Made by a program: the position numbers and the translations under genes. Below the pieces are notes generated by a model, which saw nothing but the letters and a program-made list of their open reading frames with translations, had not been told where the DNA came from and ran no database searches. Positions 6,386 through 15,236 of a DNA stretch of 44,818 bases are shown here, in pieces; within the stretch, counting starts at the first letter, position 1, and the number at the start of each line of letters is the position of its first letter. The DNA comes from an uncultured Lachnospiraceae bacterium. Its GTDB lineage: Bacteria > Bacillota_A > Clostridia > Lachnospirales > Lachnospiraceae. Location of the stretch: positions 1 to 44,818 of the forward strand of contig CADAHD010000002.1 in NCBI GenBank assembly GCA_902787595.1. The letters are read 5' to 3'.

Positions 6386-8053
6386 GTGGCAGCGAAGAGT
6401 CTTGATGCTAAGATCATCGCACAAATGTTCCTTGCCGGCGCTAAAAAACTGGAGGCCAACAGGGATCATATTAATGAGTTAAATGTATTCCCGGTTCCGG
6501 ACGGTGATACGGGTACCAATATGACCCTGACCATTATGTCTGCGGCAAAGGATGTATATTCATTGGAAGATCCGGATATGGCTACATTATGCAAGAGCAT
6601 ATCATCCGGTTCACTTCGAGGAGCAAGAGGAAATTCCGGCGTTATATTAAGCCAGCTGTTCCGTGGCTTTACAAAGGTTGTTAAAACCTGCGATACCATA
6701 GATGTGGCAGTTATCAGCGCGGGCTGTGATAAAGCTGTTGAATCTGCTTACAAGGCGGTCATGCAGCCTAAGGAAGGTACGATTCTTACCGTGGCAAAAG
6801 CCGTAGCGGTTAAGACCAATGAGGTTTTTGAGCGCGGCGAGGAAGACATAGAAGTTTTGCTCAAAGAAGTGATAGTGTATGCGAAAGAAGTTCTCGACAA
6901 AACCCCTGAGATGCTTCCTGTTCTGAAGGAAGCGGGCGTTGTTGATTCGGGCGGCGCCGGCCTTGTTGCTGTGCTTGAGGGCTTTTATGACGGCCTTCTG
7001 GGTAAAGGCATTCCTTTTACTCTTGATGAGGAGACCTCACAGAGCGCCGGAGAAGTCAGGCTGTTCAATAATCAGGAAGAAAAGAAACCTGAATTCCGTT
7101 ATCTTTATCATACCAGCCTTTCTGTTAAGCTTGAGAAGACTTTCCATCTGCAGCGCGAGCAGGAAGTACGTAAATTCCTTGAGAGCGTCGGAGATGAAGT
7201 GGCTCTGGCTGTAGATGACAGCATAGTAAATGTAAGTGTTAATACAAACGATCCCGGCATGGTATTACAGAAAGCTATAAAATTTGGCGAGCTTTTGGAT
7301 GTCCGTGTGATTAACCGCAGCCGTCCCGCAACCGAAGCGGAAGATGATACTTCTTCCGTGAGCGAAAAGCCTGCTGCTGCCGATATGCCCAGAAAGGCTG
7401 TCGGATTCATAGCAGTTTCTGCAGGCGCCGGTCTAAGTGATGTATTCAGGAATCTGGGCGTTGATCATCTTATTGAAGGTGGTCAGACCATGAATCCCAG
7501 CACGGAAGATATGCTGAATGCCATAGCGGCAATCAATGCGGATTCGATCTATATCTTCCCCAATAATAAGAATATCATACTTGCGGCAAATCAGGCGCGG
7601 GATATGACAAAGGATAAGAAGATCATAGTGATACCTACCAAGACTATCCCTCAGGGCATCTCTGCTTTGGTGGCATATGTGCCTGATATGAGTGTAGAAG
7701 AGAATGACAAGCTCATGAATGACGCGATAAGCGCTGTAAAGACCGGTCAGGTTACTTACGCTGTCCGTGACACATCTATAGACGGGGTGGAGATCCATCA
7801 GGATGATTATATGGGCATAGGCGATAAAGGCATACTGTCGAACGGCAAGGATATCGATGAGGTCATCCTGGGGATGCTGGATAAGATGGTGGATGATTCT
7901 TCCGAACTGGTTACGGTCTACTTTGGCGCTGATGTTAAAGAAGATGCTGCAGATGCCGTGCGAGGAAAGATCGCTGCACGTTATCCGGCGCTGGAAGTTG
8001 ATATACAGGCAGGAGGACAACCCGTATATTACTATATAATTTCGGTTGAATAA
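6386..8053 (+). CDS. fakA: Fatty acid kinase catalytic subunit / DAK2-DegV protein (YloV)
   Basis: 555 residues, family length. The N-terminal DhaL (DAK2) kinase domain is marked by NVFPVPDGDTGTNM (Mg/ATP aspartates), SGSLRGARGNSGVILSQ and GVVDSGGAGLVAV. The middle and C-terminal part is the FakA-specific and DegV-like region (VSAGAGLSDVFRNLGVDHLIEGGQTMNPSTEDML). FakA phosphorylates exogenous fatty acids bound to FakB partners so that they enter phospholipid synthesis; no fakB is in this window. The GTG start at 6386 has CAGGAGGA upstream. The stop codon shares its last base with the recG start. Confidence 0.93.
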   Translation: MAAKSLDAKIIAQMFLAGAKKLEANRDHINELNVFPVPDGDTGTNMTLTIMSAAKDVYSLEDPDMATLCKSISSGSLRGARGNSGVILSQLFRGFTKVVKTCDTIDVAVISAGCDKAVESAYKAVMQPKEGTILTVAKAVAVKTNEVFERGEEDIEVLLKEVIVYAKEVLDKTPEMLPVLKEAGVVDSGGAGLVAVLEGFYDGLLGKGIPFTLDEETSQSAGEVRLFNNQEEKKPEFRYLYHTSLSVKLEKTFHLQREQEVRKFLESVGDEVALAVDDSIVNVSVNTNDPGMVLQKAIKFGELLDVRVINRSRPATEAEDDTSSVSEKPAAADMPRKAVGFIAVSAGAGLSDVFRNLGVDHLIEGGQTMNPSTEDMLNAIAAINADSIYIFPNNKNIILAANQARDMTKDKKIIVIPTKTIPQGISALVAYVPDMSVEENDKLMNDAISAVKTGQVTYAVRDTSIDGVEIHQDDYMGIGDKGILSNGKDIDEVILGMLDKMVDDSSELVTVYFGADVKEDAADAVRGKIAARYPALEVDIQAGGQPVYYYIISVE

Positions 8054-10122
8054 TGCTGCTTACTGACGATATTAAAGTTTTAAAAGGTATAGCTGATAAG
8101 ACGGCGGAGGCTTTCTACTCCGCCGGTCTTTTTAACTTGAACGATCTTTTGCACTATTTTCCCAGACGTTATGAGGCCCTTGATGAGATCAGACCGATAG
8201 CCGGTATAAACGGTGACGGTTATGTTACGCTTTCGGGGCGTGTAAACGGAAATCCCGCTATCATCTACAGAAACGGCAAAAGCATGCTGCAGTTTTTCTT
8301 TTCAGATGCAAGCGGCAGCGGAAGGGTCAGTGTTTTTAACATGCCCTGGCTTAAAAAGAGCATCTTCAACGGAAGAGAGATGATTATGCGGGTTTTTGCA
8401 AAAAGAAAGGGCATGCAGATATTTCTGTCCCAGCCGCATATCATGAGCAGGGAAGAATATGAAGAGGGGCTTAGATGTTTAAAGCCTGTTTATCCGCTGA
8501 CTAAAAAGCTGAATGATGCTCCGCTCAGAAAGGCTATAGAGCAGGCGCTGGCGGTAGCGGATGATATCAAAGAGTATCTGCCGCATGATGTTATAGAAGA
8601 TAGGAAACTCTTATCCATACCGGAAGCCATACGCAGGATGCATAAGCCGGCAGACATGGATGAGGTTTACGAAGCCAGAAGACGTCTGGCTTTTGATGAA
8701 TTTTTCCTTTTCCTGGCAAAAATGGAGTTTTTGAAGGAAGGGGAAGAAAAGGCAGAAAGCAGCTATGACTGCAGGAATGCGGAAGGATCATTTGAAAAAC
8801 TGAAGAAACAGCTTCCGTTTGAACTTACAAATGCCCAGAAAAACGCTGTAGCTGATGTGTTCAGGGATATGAACAGCGGTTATTGCATGAATCGTCTGCT
8901 GCAGGGGGATGTGGGCAGCGGAAAGACGATAGTGGCTTTTTCTGCCGCGCTTGCAGTATGCGATGCGGGGCATCAGGCTGCTCTGATGGCGCCTACAGAA
9001 GTGCTTGCCAAACAGCATTATGATGATGCGCTGCGCATGAGCAGGGAATACGGCTTATCTTTAAAGCCTGTGCTCTTAAGCGGATCTTTAAAGGCATCGG
9101 AAAAGAAAGCTGCCAAGAAGGGCATTGAAAACGGCGATTATAATTTCCTGATAGGCACGCATGCGCTTATACAGGATGATGTGATCGCAAAAGACCTTGC
9201 ACTTATGATAACGGATGAGCAGCACCGCTTTGGAGTGCGCCAGCGCATGAGTCTGGCGGCTAAAGGCAGCGCGCCGCATATCCTTGTGATGAGTGCTACG
9301 CCTATCCCCAGAACCCTGGGGCTTATACTTTACGGTGATCTGGACGTTTCGGTGATCAACGAACTGCCCGCAAACCGTCTTCCTATAAAAAATGCCGTTA
9401 TGGGCGAAGATGAGCATGATAAGATATATCAGTTCATTTATAAACGCATAAGCGAGGGACGGCAGGCTTATATCATCTGCCCGATGGTTGAAGAAGGCGG
9501 GCTTGAAGATGTTAGCAATGTTACCGAACTCAGCGAGGGGCTCAAAAAGAAATTTCCGCCTTCGGTAAAGATCGAAATGCTGCATGGAAAGATGAAGCCT
9601 GCGGAAAAGAATGAGATCATGGAACGTTTTGCAAAAGGCGAAACGCATATCCTTGTTTCGACCACTGTGGTGGAAGTGGGGGTTAATGTACCCAATGCTA
9701 CGGTCATGGTTGTAGAGAATGCGGAGAGATTCGGTTTGTCGCAGCTTCATCAGCTCAGGGGGCGCGTCGGCAGAGGTTCATATCAGTCTTACTGCATCTT
9801 TGTGGCGGGAGGCGAAGAAGAAAATCTCAGCAAAAAAACAAAAGAGCGGCTTGCCGTTCTTAAAGAAACGAATGACGGCTTTAAGATCGCCGAAGAGGAT
9901 CTTAAACAGCGTGGTCCCGGAGATTTCTTTGGCCTTAGACAGTCAGGCATGCCGTATTTCAAGATAGCGGATATATATACCGATGCGCTTTTGCTTAAAG
10001 AAACAAAGCAGAGCCTTGAGCGCATCATGGCTGCGGACCCTGAAAACATGCTGCGGCTCAAAGCAGCCCTGCGTGAGCGTGAGGAAATGACATATTCTGA
10101 TTTTCATGGTATTTGTCTCTGA
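8053..10122 (+). CDS. recG: ATP-dependent DNA helicase RecG
   Basis: Branch-migration helicase that remodels stalled forks and Holliday junctions. 689 residues, normal length. An N-terminal wedge/OB domain (about 1-230) precedes the SF2 core. Walker A is GDVGSGKT (about 285-292), the DEQH box starts at Asp388 with HRFGVRQR, SATPIPRT is motif III, and QLRGRVGRG is motif VI. The C-terminal region retains ERLAVLKETNDGFKIAEEDLKQRGPGDFFGLRQSG, specific for RecG. Start overlaps the fakA stop by one base; translation is presumably coupled because the ribosome site is weak. Confidence 0.97.
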   Translation: MLLTDDIKVLKGIADKTAEAFYSAGLFNLNDLLHYFPRRYEALDEIRPIAGINGDGYVTLSGRVNGNPAIIYRNGKSMLQFFFSDASGSGRVSVFNMPWLKKSIFNGREMIMRVFAKRKGMQIFLSQPHIMSREEYEEGLRCLKPVYPLTKKLNDAPLRKAIEQALAVADDIKEYLPHDVIEDRKLLSIPEAIRRMHKPADMDEVYEARRRLAFDEFFLFLAKMEFLKEGEEKAESSYDCRNAEGSFEKLKKQLPFELTNAQKNAVADVFRDMNSGYCMNRLLQGDVGSGKTIVAFSAALAVCDAGHQAALMAPTEVLAKQHYDDALRMSREYGLSLKPVLLSGSLKASEKKAAKKGIENGDYNFLIGTHALIQDDVIAKDLALMITDEQHRFGVRQRMSLAAKGSAPHILVMSATPIPRTLGLILYGDLDVSVINELPANRLPIKNAVMGEDEHDKIYQFIYKRISEGRQAYIICPMVEEGGLEDVSNVTELSEGLKKKFPPSVKIEMLHGKMKPAEKNEIMERFAKGETHILVSTTVVEVGVNVPNATVMVVENAERFGLSQLHQLRGRVGRGSYQSYCIFVAGGEEENLSKKTKERLAVLKETNDGFKIAEEDLKQRGPGDFFGLRQSGMPYFKIADIYTDALLLKETKQSLERIMAADPENMLRLKAALREREEMTYSDFHGICL

Positions 10123-10140
10123 TCTGTGATATAATATAAT
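10113..10140 (+). promoter_or_regulatory. Promoter of the EAL-kinase gene block
   Basis: TTGTCT (10113-10118) and TATAAT (10135-10140), spacer 16 bp, overlapping the recG stop. A second TATAAT occurs at 10130-10135 without a good -35 box. Confidence 0.45.
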
Positions 10141-10169
10141 AGTGGTTTTTATACATACGGAGGCGCGTA

Positions 10170-13100
10170 TTGAAGGAACTTTCATTGTTCTATCGATCAT
10201 CATTCTATTTAGCGGGCTTCTTTATATGCCTGTCTTCCGTTGTGTACACTTTTATCCGCGGAAAAACCAAACGAAAGAGGAACAAAACCTATATCTCAAT
10301 GCTGTTTTGCGTTATGATCAGCGCGCTTGCCGACATAGCGGGAGTGTACTCCGAGCTGTGGGGCGGTTTCCCGTCAGGGGTGCGCGAATTTCGCAGTTTT
10401 TTCCTCTCGATATACTTCTTTTCACATGCTCTTCTGGCTCCCCTGCTTTATGTTTACATGATTTATATCACCGGTTCGGTGTATCTGCATCGCAAATATA
10501 AATGGCGTTTTACGCTGCTTATGCTGCCTTTTGTGCTGATGGAACTTCTGGTGGCTGTTAATCCCATTGATCATAAGCTATATTATATAAATGAACAGCT
10601 GGAATACATACGCGGTCCTTTTATCATAATCTATTATCTGATAGGCGCCGTTTACTTCGGTTTATCCATTATAGATCTGATATTGAGATGGTCGTCTGTT
10701 GCGCGCAAACGGCGTAACGGACTGTGTTTTTTGCTGGCGCTTTCCATAACAGGTATTCTGCTGCAGTTTTTGGATAATTCCCTGCAGGTGGAGATCTTTT
10801 TTGAATCCTTGGCGCTTATGTGCATAATGATCTTTATTGAGGAAGATGAGGAGCGAATGGATGTTGCCAGCGGTCTGTTTAACAGAAACGCGCTTCTGGC
10901 AGACCTTAAAAACTATATAGGCATGAAGCAGGAATTCTCTGTCACTGTGGTGCATGTCAACAATGAGGAGATTTTTGAAAAGATGGCGGGCAATTACGGC
11001 TATGAGAGTCTGCTGGGCTCAGTCGCAGATTATCTGAAAACGATCATGCCATATTATCATATATACAGGATGAGCCCTCAGAGCTTTGTGCTGGCCGGCA
11101 TAAATATGAGCCGTGAAGAAACCGAAAGCATGGCAAAAAAGATCAGCGAAAGATTTGAGAGCCCGTTTAAGAATGAAGAGCTTGAAATGAAATTTAAAGC
11201 TCTGGTAATGCATGCGGGTTATCCCACAGATCTGCTTACTGCAGAGGAAGTATTCCTTATGACGGATTCGCCGCTGCCGCCTGATATGTCCGGATATATA
11301 GCGCCTGAAGCGGGGCTTGCGCGTTTAAAGCGCAGCATCATGGTGGAAAAGGCTCTGCGCCGCGCCTTTACCGAACATAATTTTGAAGTCTATTATCAGC
11401 CTGTATATTTTCTTGAAAATCTGTCTATACATTCCGCTGAAGCGCTGATACGTCTGCACGACAGCGAACTGGGTGATATACCTCCGACGGAGTTTATTCC
11501 CATTGCCGAACATGACGGAATTATTGATGACATCGGCAGTTTTGTGCTTGAAGAGGCGTGCCTGTTCTTATCAAGCGGACTGCCTGTTGAAATGGGAATA
11601 GAGTACATAAGCATAAACCTTTCGATACTGCAATGCATGAGACCCGGCTTCCCCAAATATGTCAGGGATATTGTTCTGGGGTATGATATCTCGCCTTCCC
11701 TTATCAGCTTTGAGATCAAAGAGTCTGCGGCGGCCGGAGATTATACATTCTTAAAGAACATGATAGAGGAGCTTAAAGCGTACGGTTTCCGTTTCTCCAT
11801 GGACAGTTACGGCACGGGCTTTTCGGATATGAGAGCGCTTTATTCCCTTGATTTTGATGTGATAAAGATCGACAGGAGCATATTAAACCGTGCCACCGAC
11901 GGAAGCGTGGGAAGGGTAGTGTTAAAGAGCTGTGTCCGTATGATAAGGCAGATGCACAGACGCATACTCTGTGAGGGCGTTGAGACAAAGGAACAGATAG
12001 AGCTGTTAAAGAAGCTTGATGTTGATTATGTGCAGGGCTACTATTCCTCGCGTCCCATAACAAAGAATGAATTATTGGGCATTCTGCGCGTAACAGAACT
12101 GGCGCGCATGGAAGAGAGAAGGGCTATTGCAGCAAGCGAAGCCAAATCCAGTTTCCTTGCCAATATGTCCCATGAGATAAGGACTCCCATAAACGCCGTG
12201 CTGGGCATGAACGAGATGATACTGCGCGAATGTGATGAAGAAGATGTCAGGCGTTATGCAAAAGAGATAGAGACTGCCGGAAAGAATCTTCTTTCATTGA
12301 TAAATAACATACTTGACTATTCAAAGATAGAAGCCGGTGAAATGGAGATAGTCGAAGCCGAATATGATCTAAAATCGGCGCTGAGTGATGTGATAAGGGA
12401 AGTGTATAAAAAGATTGATCAGAAGCAGCTTTCATTTGAGGTTTATATAGCCGAAAATATGCCGGCAAGGCTATACGGCGATGCCTTCCGCATCAAGCAG
12501 ATAGTAATGAACATACTGAATAATGCAGTAAAATATACTGCTGAAGGAAGTGTTCAGCTGGCGCTGGAGTGTGAACGATATTCAGAAGATGAAGTGCTGG
12601 TAAAGATCATAGTGGAAGATACAGGCACGGGCATAAGGGAAGAGGATCAAAGCCGGCTTTTTGAAATGTTCCAGAGACTTGATATGGAGAAAAACAAGAC
12701 TGTTGAGGGAACAGGACTCGGACTGGCGATCAGTTATAATCTGCTGCAGATGATGCAGGGTGAAATCGACGTTGAAAGCGAATACGGAGTGGGAACAACT
12801 TTTACAGTACGCTTATTACAGAAAATAGTCGGCAGTGGAAGCTTTGATCCCTTCAGCGATGAAGAATTTGAAACGCTGCGCAGCGGAGCGGATGACCGCA
12901 GGGATTTCATGGCACCGGATGTCAGGCTGCTGCTTGTTGATGATACACCTCTTAATCATATCGTTATCAGGGAGCTTATCAGGAAATGCAAAATGCAGGT
13001 GGATTCAGCCATGAGCGGTGAAGAGGGCCTTAAGATGGCAAAAGATAAGTATTATGATCTGATACTGATGGATGAGCGCATGGCAGGCCTTTCGGGGCAG

Positions 13101-13307
13101 GAGACATTAAGGAGGCTTAGGGAAAGCGAGGATGCGGTCAGCCGAAGAGTCAGCGTGATCTCAATGACTGCCAGTGCATATCCGGGGATCAGAGAAGAAA
13201 AAAAGGCTGCCGGTTTTGAAGACTATCTTGAAAAGCCGGTGGATGCGGATAAACTAACGGAAATGTTGTTGCAGTACCTGCCGGAGAGCAAGGTGTTTTA
13301 TACATAG
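10170..13307 (+). CDS. 7TM - degenerate GGDEF - EAL - hybrid histidine kinase with receiver
   Basis: 1045 residues, TTG start with a GGAGG site 6 bp upstream. Seven hydrophobic helices fill residues 5-225; the loop motif NPIDH between helices 4 and 5 recalls the 7TM-histidine-kinase sensor family. Next is a GGDEF-like domain (about 228-385) whose signature is replaced by MSPQSF, so no cyclase activity is expected. The EAL domain (about 398-640) keeps Glu424 (EAL), INLS, KIDR, EGVET and QGYY, but the DDFG loop reads DSYG (Asp545, Ser546). HisKA follows with His668, then a HATPase with N-box and G1/G2 boxes. The C-terminal receiver has phospho-acceptor Asp968. No HPt domain. First of three paralogues. 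Confidence 0.88.
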   Translation: MKELSLFYRSSFYLAGFFICLSSVVYTFIRGKTKRKRNKTYISMLFCVMISALADIAGVYSELWGGFPSGVREFRSFFLSIYFFSHALLAPLLYVYMIYITGSVYLHRKYKWRFTLLMLPFVLMELLVAVNPIDHKLYYINEQLEYIRGPFIIIYYLIGAVYFGLSIIDLILRWSSVARKRRNGLCFLLALSITGILLQFLDNSLQVEIFFESLALMCIMIFIEEDEERMDVASGLFNRNALLADLKNYIGMKQEFSVTVVHVNNEEIFEKMAGNYGYESLLGSVADYLKTIMPYYHIYRMSPQSFVLAGINMSREETESMAKKISERFESPFKNEELEMKFKALVMHAGYPTDLLTAEEVFLMTDSPLPPDMSGYIAPEAGLARLKRSIMVEKALRRAFTEHNFEVYYQPVYFLENLSIHSAEALIRLHDSELGDIPPTEFIPIAEHDGIIDDIGSFVLEEACLFLSSGLPVEMGIEYISINLSILQCMRPGFPKYVRDIVLGYDISPSLISFEIKESAAAGDYTFLKNMIEELKAYGFRFSMDSYGTGFSDMRALYSLDFDVIKIDRSILNRATDGSVGRVVLKSCVRMIRQMHRRILCEGVETKEQIELLKKLDVDYVQGYYSSRPITKNELLGILRVTELARMEERRAIAASEAKSSFLANMSHEIRTPINAVLGMNEMILRECDEEDVRRYAKEIETAGKNLLSLINNILDYSKIEAGEMEIVEAEYDLKSALSDVIREVYKKIDQKQLSFEVYIAENMPARLYGDAFRIKQIVMNILNNAVKYTAEGSVQLALECERYSEDEVLVKIIVEDTGTGIREEDQSRLFEMFQRLDMEKNKTVEGTGLGLAISYNLLQMMQGEIDVESEYGVGTTFTVRLLQKIVGSGSFDPFSDEEFETLRSGADDRRDFMAPDVRLLLVDDTPLNHIVIRELIRKCKMQVDSAMSGEEGLKMAKDKYYDLILMDERMAGLSGQETLRRLRESEDAVSRRVSVISMTASAYPGIREEKKAAGFEDYLEKPVDADKLTEMLLQYLPESKVFYT

Positions 13308-13317
13308 GGAAGGGCGT

Positions 13318-15234
13318 ATGATATACAGTTTTTTAAACCAATCGGCATTCCTTATAGCGGCGCTGGTCATTCTGCTTCTGGTATTGGTATATACCCTTGC
13401 AGAAAGGCGCAATGACCGTTTCAGAAACAGGGTCTTCATAATGATGCTCATATTTGCGATCATCTGCGCATGCTGTGAGATCGTAAAGGAGATAGTGCGC
13501 TTTACAGTAGATAACCGGGTATCGGCAAAGCTGCTGTCCGATATACTGGAATATATACGCACCGGCTTCCGTGTGCAGATACCCATGCTCCTTTGTTATT
13601 ATATAATCAGGGCAAACGGATCGCACCGTAATATGAATCTTGGTATTAAGATCCTGTTCTTTGGTCCGGCAGTGCTGATCGAGCTGGTTTTGCTCAGCAA
13701 TCCCCTGCATCATCTGATGTATTATCATGATGAAGAACTGGCAGTTCACGGAGGGATCGGGATGATAGCGGCCTTTTGTCTTTCCGTGGTCTATATCATT
13801 ACGGGAGCGCTGAATCTTTTAAAATACAGATATGCCATCAGCCGCCGGCGCGTGTATTCGATGCTTCTGTTTATCCCTGTGGCGCTTGCGGGAATGGCCA
13901 TACAGTTAAAATGGAATTATACCCGGTTTGAAATACTGACCATAGCATTGACGATGCTTGGGATCATGCTCACTATGGAGAATGAAGATGACCGCATGGA
14001 CGCTGCATGCGGCGTATATAACCGCAATGAATTAAGGCTGATGCTTGGAAATATCTTCAGGCTCGATCTTAGATTTCATGTGATCACGATAAGGCTTACG
14101 AACTACGATATTCTGATGCGCCTTTCGGGAAAGAGCGGAGTGGATCCCATAATGCGTGCTGTTGCCGATTGCCTTGTAAAGGATTGTAAATGGTACAGGA
14201 TATTCAGGGCTTCGACCACAGCTTTTATGATACTTTCCGATATTGACAGTGAAGAGGCTGAAAGACTTTCGGAACGCATATATGTCCGTTTTCTGGACGG
14301 AGTATATCTTGAAGGCGTTGATACTCCTATAGCGGTAAAGATGCTCAGGGCGTCCGTGCCGGGAGATCTTGCTTCGGTGGAAGATGTAATGCTGATGGTT
14401 GACGGTCCGCTGCCGCCGTATGAAGGAAAGGGAATAGTATACGGCGATAAACTGAAATATCTGACCAGATCAAATGAGCTGGAAGCCGCCATGAACAGAG
14501 GTTTAAAAAACGGAGCTTTCTCCATATATTACCAGGGAGTATATAAAACGGATGATCTGAGTATTTCCGGCATAAAGGCTCTGGTCCGTCTGAATGATGA
14601 AAAGCTTGGGACTCTTATGCCCGGAGAGTTTATTCCTTTGGCGGAGAGAACGGGACAGATAAGACAGATAGGAGATATCGTTCTTGGAGAAGTATTTGCT
14701 TTTATAAAAAGCCAAACGCCGCAGAAGCTGGGATGTAACAGCGTATGCATAAATCTTTCTTTCATGCAGTGCATGTCGCCTGATTTTGCCTCCCATATCA
14801 TAACTATGGCGGATGAATACGGCATAGATCCTTCAATGATCATGTTTGAGATAACCAAGCCTGTCACCAAGCAGGATTTTGATGTCCTTGAATATTTTAT
14901 GAGCGTATTAAAAGAAAAAGGATTCGGCTTCCTGATAGAAGATTTCGGATCGGGTTATACAAATGTGGAAGCTATATTTACTCTGGATTTTGATGTGGTA
15001 AAGATCGACAGAAATATTTTGTGGGAAGCGGTCAAGAGCGATTCGGGTAGGGTGGTGCTTGAAAATTCCATTAAAATGATAAAAGAACTGGATCGGAGCA
15101 TTCTCGCGGAGGGTGTGGAAGACAGCGCCCAGATAGATATGCTGAGAGAACTGAAAGTGGATTATCTGCAGGGATACTATTTCTCACGCCCGCTGCCGGC
15201 GGAGAAGATGAAAGAAATTGCACAGAAGAGGTAA
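13318..15234 (+). CDS. 7TM - degenerate GGDEF - degenerate EAL protein (no kinase)
   Basis: 638 residues, paralogue of the flanking genes but ending right after the EAL domain. Seven N-terminal hydrophobic helices with the loop motif NPLHH; a GGDEF-like domain that keeps CGVYNRNEL but has RASTTAF at the catalytic site; and an EAL domain where EAL is changed to KAL (Lys420) and DDFG to EDFG. Loss of the EAL glutamate, a metal ligand, predicts no c-di-GMP hydrolysis. INLSF, KIDR, EGVED and QGYYF remain, so nucleotide binding may persist. GGGAAGGG ribosome site 10 bp after the previous stop. Most likely a sensor/adaptor that partners the two kinase paralogues; this role is inference. Confidence 0.87.
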   Translation: MIYSFLNQSAFLIAALVILLLVLVYTLAERRNDRFRNRVFIMMLIFAIICACCEIVKEIVRFTVDNRVSAKLLSDILEYIRTGFRVQIPMLLCYYIIRANGSHRNMNLGIKILFFGPAVLIELVLLSNPLHHLMYYHDEELAVHGGIGMIAAFCLSVVYIITGALNLLKYRYAISRRRVYSMLLFIPVALAGMAIQLKWNYTRFEILTIALTMLGIMLTMENEDDRMDAACGVYNRNELRLMLGNIFRLDLRFHVITIRLTNYDILMRLSGKSGVDPIMRAVADCLVKDCKWYRIFRASTTAFMILSDIDSEEAERLSERIYVRFLDGVYLEGVDTPIAVKMLRASVPGDLASVEDVMLMVDGPLPPYEGKGIVYGDKLKYLTRSNELEAAMNRGLKNGAFSIYYQGVYKTDDLSISGIKALVRLNDEKLGTLMPGEFIPLAERTGQIRQIGDIVLGEVFAFIKSQTPQKLGCNSVCINLSFMQCMSPDFASHIITMADEYGIDPSMIMFEITKPVTKQDFDVLEYFMSVLKEKGFGFLIEDFGSGYTNVEAIFTLDFDVVKIDRNILWEAVKSDSGRVVLENSIKMIKELDRSILAEGVEDSAQIDMLRELKVDYLQGYYFSRPLPAEKMKEIAQKR

Positions 15235-15236
15235 GA

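Noticed and set aside
9088..9750. 220-codon minus-strand ORF
   Set aside because: Shadow of recG helicase motifs; no recognisable protein.
13318..15234. Frameshifted or truncated remnant of a full kinase gene
   Set aside because: The stop is followed at once by a ribosome site and the next paralogue, and the EAL domain ends at its natural boundary; it reads as a real shorter paralogue rather than a pseudogene.
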